DNA from: Soonwooa buanensis
GTDB lineage: Bacteria > Bacteroidota > Bacteroidia > Flavobacteriales > Weeksellaceae
Assembly (NCBI RefSeq): GCF_900167905.1
Contig: NZ_FUYZ01000001.1
Location: forward strand, 609,001-673,000
Length of the DNA stretch: 64,000 nt
Direction of reading: 5' to 3'
Each line of letters begins with the position of its first letter. Position 1 is the first letter of the stretch. The notes below the pieces were generated by a model. The model was given only the letters and a program-made list of their open reading frames with translations. It was not told the origin of the DNA and searched no databases. Below, one piece after another: positions 60,562-64,000 of the stretch. A program made the position numbers and the translations under genes.

Positions 60562-60569
60562 TATTTTTG
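60562..60569 (+). promoter_or_regulatory. -7 element of the amylase gene
   Basis: TATTTTTG, 16 bases before the ATG at 60586 and directly behind the preceding terminator's T tract. Confidence 0.55.
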
Positions 60570-60585
60570 AATAAATAAAAATTTA

Positions 60586-61935
60586 ATGAAGAAAATTTTA
60601 TTGCTTGGTATTGCCTTAACAGCAATTGCTTGCACAACTCAAACCAAAACTAAAACACAGATGACACAACCGCAAGAGTGGAAACATACAACCAATATCT
60701 ACGAAATCAACACACGACAATATTCGAAGGAAGGGACTTTCAAAGCGGTTGAAAAAGATCTTCCTCGACTAAAAGCGATGGGTGTTAAAACCATTTGGTT
60801 TATGCCGATTACGCCAATCGCTCAACAAAACAAAAAAGGAAGCCTCGGTAGTCCTTATGCAGCGCAAGATTATACAAGTATTAATCCTGAGTTTGGGACT
60901 TTGCAAGATTTCAAAGATGTGGTTAACAAAGCGCACGATTTGGGATTAAATGTCATTATCGATTGGGTGGCAAACCACACAGGTTGGGATCACGTTTGGA
61001 CCAAATCTAATCCTGATTTTTATCTAAAAGATCCTGACGGAAAATTTCATATTGCAGAAGGTATGGACGACATTATCGAACTCGATTTTAAAAATCCAAA
61101 CATGCGTCAAGCAATGATCGACGCGATGAAATATTGGGTTAAAGAAACCAATATTGATGGATTCCGTTGTGACCTTGCTAGTTGGGTAGAAGTTGACTTT
61201 TGGCAACAAGCACGTCCCGAAGTTGAAAAATTAAAACCCTTATTTTGGTTGGGCGAATTTGATGAGTTGGACACACCAGAATACGGAAAAGTCTTTGACG
61301 CCAGCTATTCTTGGAAGTGGATGCATCTAACTAAAGATTATTATCAAAAAAAATTACCACTTCAGGATCTTAAAAACTTACTGCAACAATATTCTAACAT
61401 TGGCGACAATTCGATGCGCGCTTGGTTCACGACCAATCATGATGAAAATACTTGGAATGGCACCGAATATGAAAAATATGGCGACCTTGCTCCTGCCCTA
61501 GCCGTTTTTTCAGCAACTTGGAATGGCGTTCCGTTGTTGTATAATGGGCAAGAATTACCTTTAAAAACAAAACGTCTTGAGTTTTTCGAAAAAGATACAA
61601 TCCCATGGACTGGGCAAAACGCATTGAATGGTTTTTATAAAACTTTATTAAATTTAAAATCCGAAAATCCTGCGCTTCGTGGTGGCGATCCCAATGTTAC
61701 AACCTACTGGATCGAGACTTCCGCTAACGACAAAATCCTTGCCTATCAACGCAAGAATGGAAATCATGAAGTTTTGGTTTTACTAAATATGTCGGCAGAT
61801 AATGTAGAGTTTAATATTCAAGGGAAAGAAGTTGAAGGCCAGTACAAAAATGTCTTTACACAATCGCCACAAGCCTTAATGGATGGTAGCCGATTTACAT
61901 TAAAAGCTTATGATTACTTGGTTTTTGAGAAATAA
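60586..61935 (+). CDS. GH13 alpha-amylase-family lipoprotein
   Basis: A 449-residue glycoside hydrolase. Lipoprotein signal ends in TAIACTT (Cys16), so the enzyme sits on a membrane facing outward. The four GH13 regions are clear: DWVANHTG (I), GFRCDLAS with nucleophile Asp (II), WLGEFDE with acid Glu (III), and TTNHDENTW (IV). A short C-terminal beta domain follows (about 370-449). It should cleave alpha-1,4-glucans or oligosaccharides. No SusC/SusD genes are linked, so this is not a typical polysaccharide locus. Confidence 0.92.
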   Translation: MKKILLLGIALTAIACTTQTKTKTQMTQPQEWKHTTNIYEINTRQYSKEGTFKAVEKDLPRLKAMGVKTIWFMPITPIAQQNKKGSLGSPYAAQDYTSINPEFGTLQDFKDVVNKAHDLGLNVIIDWVANHTGWDHVWTKSNPDFYLKDPDGKFHIAEGMDDIIELDFKNPNMRQAMIDAMKYWVKETNIDGFRCDLASWVEVDFWQQARPEVEKLKPLFWLGEFDELDTPEYGKVFDASYSWKWMHLTKDYYQKKLPLQDLKNLLQQYSNIGDNSMRAWFTTNHDENTWNGTEYEKYGDLAPALAVFSATWNGVPLLYNGQELPLKTKRLEFFEKDTIPWTGQNALNGFYKTLLNLKSENPALRGGDPNVTTYWIETSANDKILAYQRKNGNHEVLVLLNMSADNVEFNIQGKEVEGQYKNVFTQSPQALMDGSRFTLKAYDYLVFEK

Positions 61936-61952
61936 TTTTATTTAAATAAAAT

Positions 61953-62234
61953 TTAAAATAAAAAAGGAGCGTTGATTGTAACGTTCCTTTTTTTATAAAA
62001 ATTATAAATTTTCGATGCTATCGAAATAGATTTTTCACCTTTAAAGTTTTCTAACTCGTTGCCATAATTAAAATATTGAAATATCAGTTGGGGTAAACAA
62101 AGTTCAAAATTTGGATTATCAGTTTTAGCATCGAATTCGATATCGCCAATATTTGCAGGATATTTTGAAAGCACTTTCTCACTTTGGCAGCTAAAAAGTA
62201 CTGGAATCAAGAATAAGAGTAAATTTTTCTTCAT
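61953..62234 (-). CDS. short lipoprotein, possibly a truncated gene
   Basis: A 93-residue lipoprotein (LFSCQ lipobox, Cys16) with a Bacteroidota-type block NPNFELCLPQLIFQYFNYGN and KGEKSISIASKIYNF. The last 10 or so codons (positions about 61961-61991) are also an intrinsic terminator hairpin. Larger relatives that I recall continue with a longer conserved C-terminal domain after this block, so the gene may have lost its 3' part. It follows the neighbouring lipoprotein gene by 20 bases on the same strand. Confidence 0.65.
   Translation of the reverse strand: MKKNLLLFLIPVLFSCQSEKVLSKYPANIGDIEFDAKTDNPNFELCLPQLIFQYFNYGNELENFKGEKSISIASKIYNFYKKRNVTINAPFLF
61961..61991. terminator. bidirectional terminator overlapping the short lipoprotein gene
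   Basis: AAAAGGAGCGTT pairs with AACGTTCCTTTT (one mismatch-wobble) with loop GATTGT and T/A runs on both sides. It ends the amylase transcript on the plus strand and lies inside the last codons of the minus-strand lipoprotein. Confidence 0.8.
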
Positions 62235-62254
62235 TTAATTTAAAAACTAAAAAA

Positions 62255-63211
62255 CTATCGCGTCAACTTGTTAAGGTCGATGAGAAGATAATTGATATTT
62301 TGGTTAATAGTTCTGGTTGCCGATTGCATTTGGTTAAGCATTGCTGCGCGATTGTTAAGCGCTTCGCTGTCGTACTTTCCGCCGTCATTAAAGATCGGAG
62401 AAGCATTGGCTGCATCCACATCACCCTCGAATTGATATGTGATCCAGCGTTGCTTCATATTCTGTATAATTGAATGTTCATTAAGATTCGAAAATTTTTT
62501 CTCAGTATACATATACCAAATAAATGGAGGGAAATTTCGTGACTGTAGTTTCTCTTGCCAAATATCACGAAGGATATTTCGAGCATGGATAAACTCGACC
62601 TTCTTACCTTTTGGATTGAGCAAAGCCAAACCAAAACCCGCACCAATAAGACCGCCACCAATATCAATAGCTTTGTCCCAACCATCACTTTTTACAAATC
62701 CACCAGCTAAAGAACCTAGCGCACCAGCTGCGATAGAATAGACAATCATTTTGTTATTTTTCTTGCTATTAAGGCTACTCACGTAATTTGCCATTTGTGC
62801 AACGCGTTCGCCTTCACAGTCAAATTCGGCAGCGACGGCGTCTACTTCACTTAACGCTAATGTAATTTTGCCATCTATTTTATCCTTAATTTTCATGATT
62901 TTAAGTTGTGACTCGATGCTTGTATCTTTTTTTAATTCTAAAATATTTTCAACATCCTCAAGTGAGTTTAAGGCATTAAGAATCAAAATACTTTGTTGAT
63001 TAAAAACAGATCTAAGATGTTGTTTTTCATTAAGTAACGAATCCGAATTAACATGAAGATTAACCTTCTCGTAGTCATAATTGGTGGGCGCTTTACAATA
63101 ACTATCGCGAAGCGTAATGATATTGGCGTTAATATTTTTAGTCTTTTGCGTAGTACAAGAGTTAAACGCAACAATGACAAAAGCTAGTAATAATGCGTAG
63201 TTTTTCATCAT
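62255..63211 (-). CDS. unrecognised lipoprotein with glycine-zipper segments
   Basis: A 318-residue lipoprotein (AFNSCTT lipobox). The first half (about 25-140) is helical and charged (NEKQHLRSVFNQQSILILNA, SQLKIMKIKDKIDGKITLAL). Residues about 150-200 contain two Gly/Ala-rich hydrophobic stretches (IAAGALGSLAGGFV, GGGLIGAGFGLALL) like outer-membrane glycine zippers. The rest is polar. No family recognised. The frame is open for 24 more codons upstream, but the double ATG at 63208-63211 starts the signal peptide. Confidence 0.75.
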   Translation of the reverse strand: MMKNYALLLAFVIVAFNSCTTQKTKNINANIITLRDSYCKAPTNYDYEKVNLHVNSDSLLNEKQHLRSVFNQQSILILNALNSLEDVENILELKKDTSIESQLKIMKIKDKIDGKITLALSEVDAVAAEFDCEGERVAQMANYVSSLNSKKNNKMIVYSIAAGALGSLAGGFVKSDGWDKAIDIGGGLIGAGFGLALLNPKGKKVEFIHARNILRDIWQEKLQSRNFPPFIWYMYTEKKFSNLNEHSIIQNMKQRWITYQFEGDVDAANASPIFNDGGKYDSEALNNRAAMLNQMQSATRTINQNINYLLIDLNKLTR

Positions 63212-63294
63212 AAATGTATTCTTACACAAATTATAAAAAGATTTTGAATTTGTATTAAAAAAAATACTAATTTTAAATATCAAAAATAAGTGTT

Positions 63295-63660
63295 ATGGGA
63301 AATATTATCGTAGGGCTTATGTCTCAACAAAATGATTATCAAAATCTTAGATTTGAGTTAGAGGAATCAGGATTCCGAGATTCCGATTACATTATTTATC
63401 TTAATAATGGAGAAAACGACAGTTTTTGGGCAAGTATCTCAGCTAACAATGACCAACAGAAAAACAAAGGCGAAGAAATTTTAAAAAAATTAGATGCAAA
63501 AAAATCTTACTATTTTAAAAATGTTGATATCGAAGATGCAAAATCTTTCGATGCGTTAAAAAAAGAAATTGGCATTCGCGCAAAATCAGAAATCCATCCA
63601 AGTCCTGATATCAGGCACAGAACACCTCATTATGGATTAAATTCTGAAATTAAATTTTAA
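63295..63660 (+). CDS. unrecognised small protein (general-stress-like N terminus)
   Basis: A 121-residue soluble protein. Residues 1-85 look like a ferredoxin-type alpha/beta fold with a Gly/Asn-containing first strand and a helix starting QQNDYQNLRFELEESGF, somewhat like general-stress proteins of the 17M type; the match is only by eye. The C-terminal 25 residues (HPSPDIRHRTPHYGLN) are probably disordered. It is the last gene before the insertion sequence. Confidence 0.7.
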   Translation: MGNIIVGLMSQQNDYQNLRFELEESGFRDSDYIIYLNNGENDSFWASISANNDQQKNKGEEILKKLDAKKSYYFKNVDIEDAKSFDALKKEIGIRAKSEIHPSPDIRHRTPHYGLNSEIKF

Positions 63661-63725
63661 AGGTTTAATAGTCAAAAATAGTTGGTAGAATTCTTTCTAT
63701 CGCCTATTATTATTGATGATACGAG

Positions 63726-63760
63726 AAGTTTATTGAACTTTGTTTCAATAAACTTTTTTT
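63726..63760 (+). terminator. terminator directly before the transposase start
   Basis: A perfect 12-bp stem (AAGTTTATTGAA/TTCAATAAACTT), loop CTTTGT, T tract touching the ATG at 63761. It may end the preceding gene's transcript and would also shield the transposase from outside transcription. Confidence 0.88.
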
Positions 63761-64000
63761 ATGCCTGAAAAATCAAAAAAAATCGTTGTTGGAGCTGTAA
63801 AAGTCTGAATGTAATTTCGTGGGGAAAACAAAATAATAAGAGACGTTTTAAATGTAAAAATTGTGGTATTTATTTTACCTCCGAGAACAAGTCTGTTGGC
63901 TTAAAAAATAAGGAAGTTTGGTTCAAAAAATGGATTGTTGGAAAACAGACTTATGAAGAAATTTCACGAGACTCAGGATACTCAGTTAGTACTCTGCAAC
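63761..64000 (+). mobile_element. left part of an insertion sequence: zinc-ribbon transposase, truncated by the window edge
   Basis: The frame starting near 63787 encodes CWSCKSLNVISWGKQ, then FKCKNCGIYF and a helix-turn-helix-like GKQTYEEISRDSGYSVSTLQ, continuing past the window end. Two CxxC pairs plus HTH match the N-terminal part of IS256-like transposases of the zinc-binding variant. No ATG, GTG or TTG occurs in this frame after the TGA at 63766-63768. The only nearby ATG (63761, MPEKSKK) is in another frame and reaches the transposase frame by a -1 shift on the A8 run at 63775-63782. The left terminal repeat could not be defined. Confidence 0.75.

Noticed and set aside
1..64000. tRNA, rRNA and CRISPR arrays
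   Set aside because: No cloverleaf-like segment with a T-arm/CCA pattern, no rRNA-like sequence, and no regularly spaced 25-40-base repeats were seen in the intergenic regions by eye.

Overview
The window is an AT-rich chromosomal segment from a member of the Flavobacteriia (Bacteroidota), most likely the Chryseobacterium/Kaistella side of the Weeksellaceae. This rests on protein content (type IX secretion PorQ, GldI-like lipoprotein, TamL, Bat operon, cyclophilin-FKBP lipoprotein, DUF4294/DUF4834/DUF6263 proteins) and on promoters: about twenty start regions carry the Bacteroidota -7 element TAnnTTTG, several with a TTG -33 element. No ribosomal RNA, tRNA, CRISPR array or prophage was seen.

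Layout. 1-9000: a DnaQ-like exonuclease converges on apaG, followed on the minus strand by sucB and sucA (2-oxoglutarate dehydrogenase), an SRPBCC/GyrI-like protein and a large WG/Sel1-repeat protein. 9100-17600 (minus): purL and purB, a membrane-anchored FMN glutamate-synthase-like protein, frr and pyrH. 17700-27000 (mostly plus): porQ-cmk, a YtxH/holin-like/unknown membrane trio, an SPOUT RNA methyltransferase facing tamL, a coiled-coil gene with zapA, a 6S-like RNA and rny. 27000-35000: tautomerase, cyclophilin-FKBP lipoprotein with gldI, ilvE, mnmD, a Nudix protein, a DUF4294 protein, an M42 peptidase, rpe and ndk. 35000-41600: a gene-poor stretch with a sigma-54-type promoter and a short terminator-ended RNA candidate, GC-rich repeats, an M16 peptidase and three unrecognised envelope genes. 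41600-47300 (minus): yfhO with a DUF4834 gene, and dinB-unknown-rlmB-DUF6263. 47500-56000 (plus): the Bat aerotolerance-type cluster (MoxR ATPase, DUF58, a BatD-like short protein, BatA, BatB, BatC, BatD), then marC and a small membrane protein. 56000-64000: glnS, a PhoB/PhoR-like two-component pair, a pRiA4b ORF-3-like protein, a GH13 amylase lipoprotein, two minus-strand lipoproteins, an unknown gene, and the left part of an insertion sequence cut off by the window edge.

Most of the content is core metabolism and envelope biology. The most unusual material is between genes: (i) a family of GC-rich repeats that mostly lie directly behind intrinsic-terminator T tracts (26.9, 27.8, 35.2, 35.6 and 38.8 kb); (ii) a textbook -24/-12 sigma-54 promoter driving an RNA of about 65 nt with its own terminator at 35.1 kb; (iii) a zapA-linked 6S-like RNA at 25.1 kb; (iv) face-to-face promoters buried in each other's genes at 21.6 kb; and (v) a transposase whose only visible start must pass an in-frame A_AAA_AAA slippery heptamer. 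No clear new multi-gene system was found; the terminator-linked repeats and the sigma-54 RNA are the best candidates for something undescribed.
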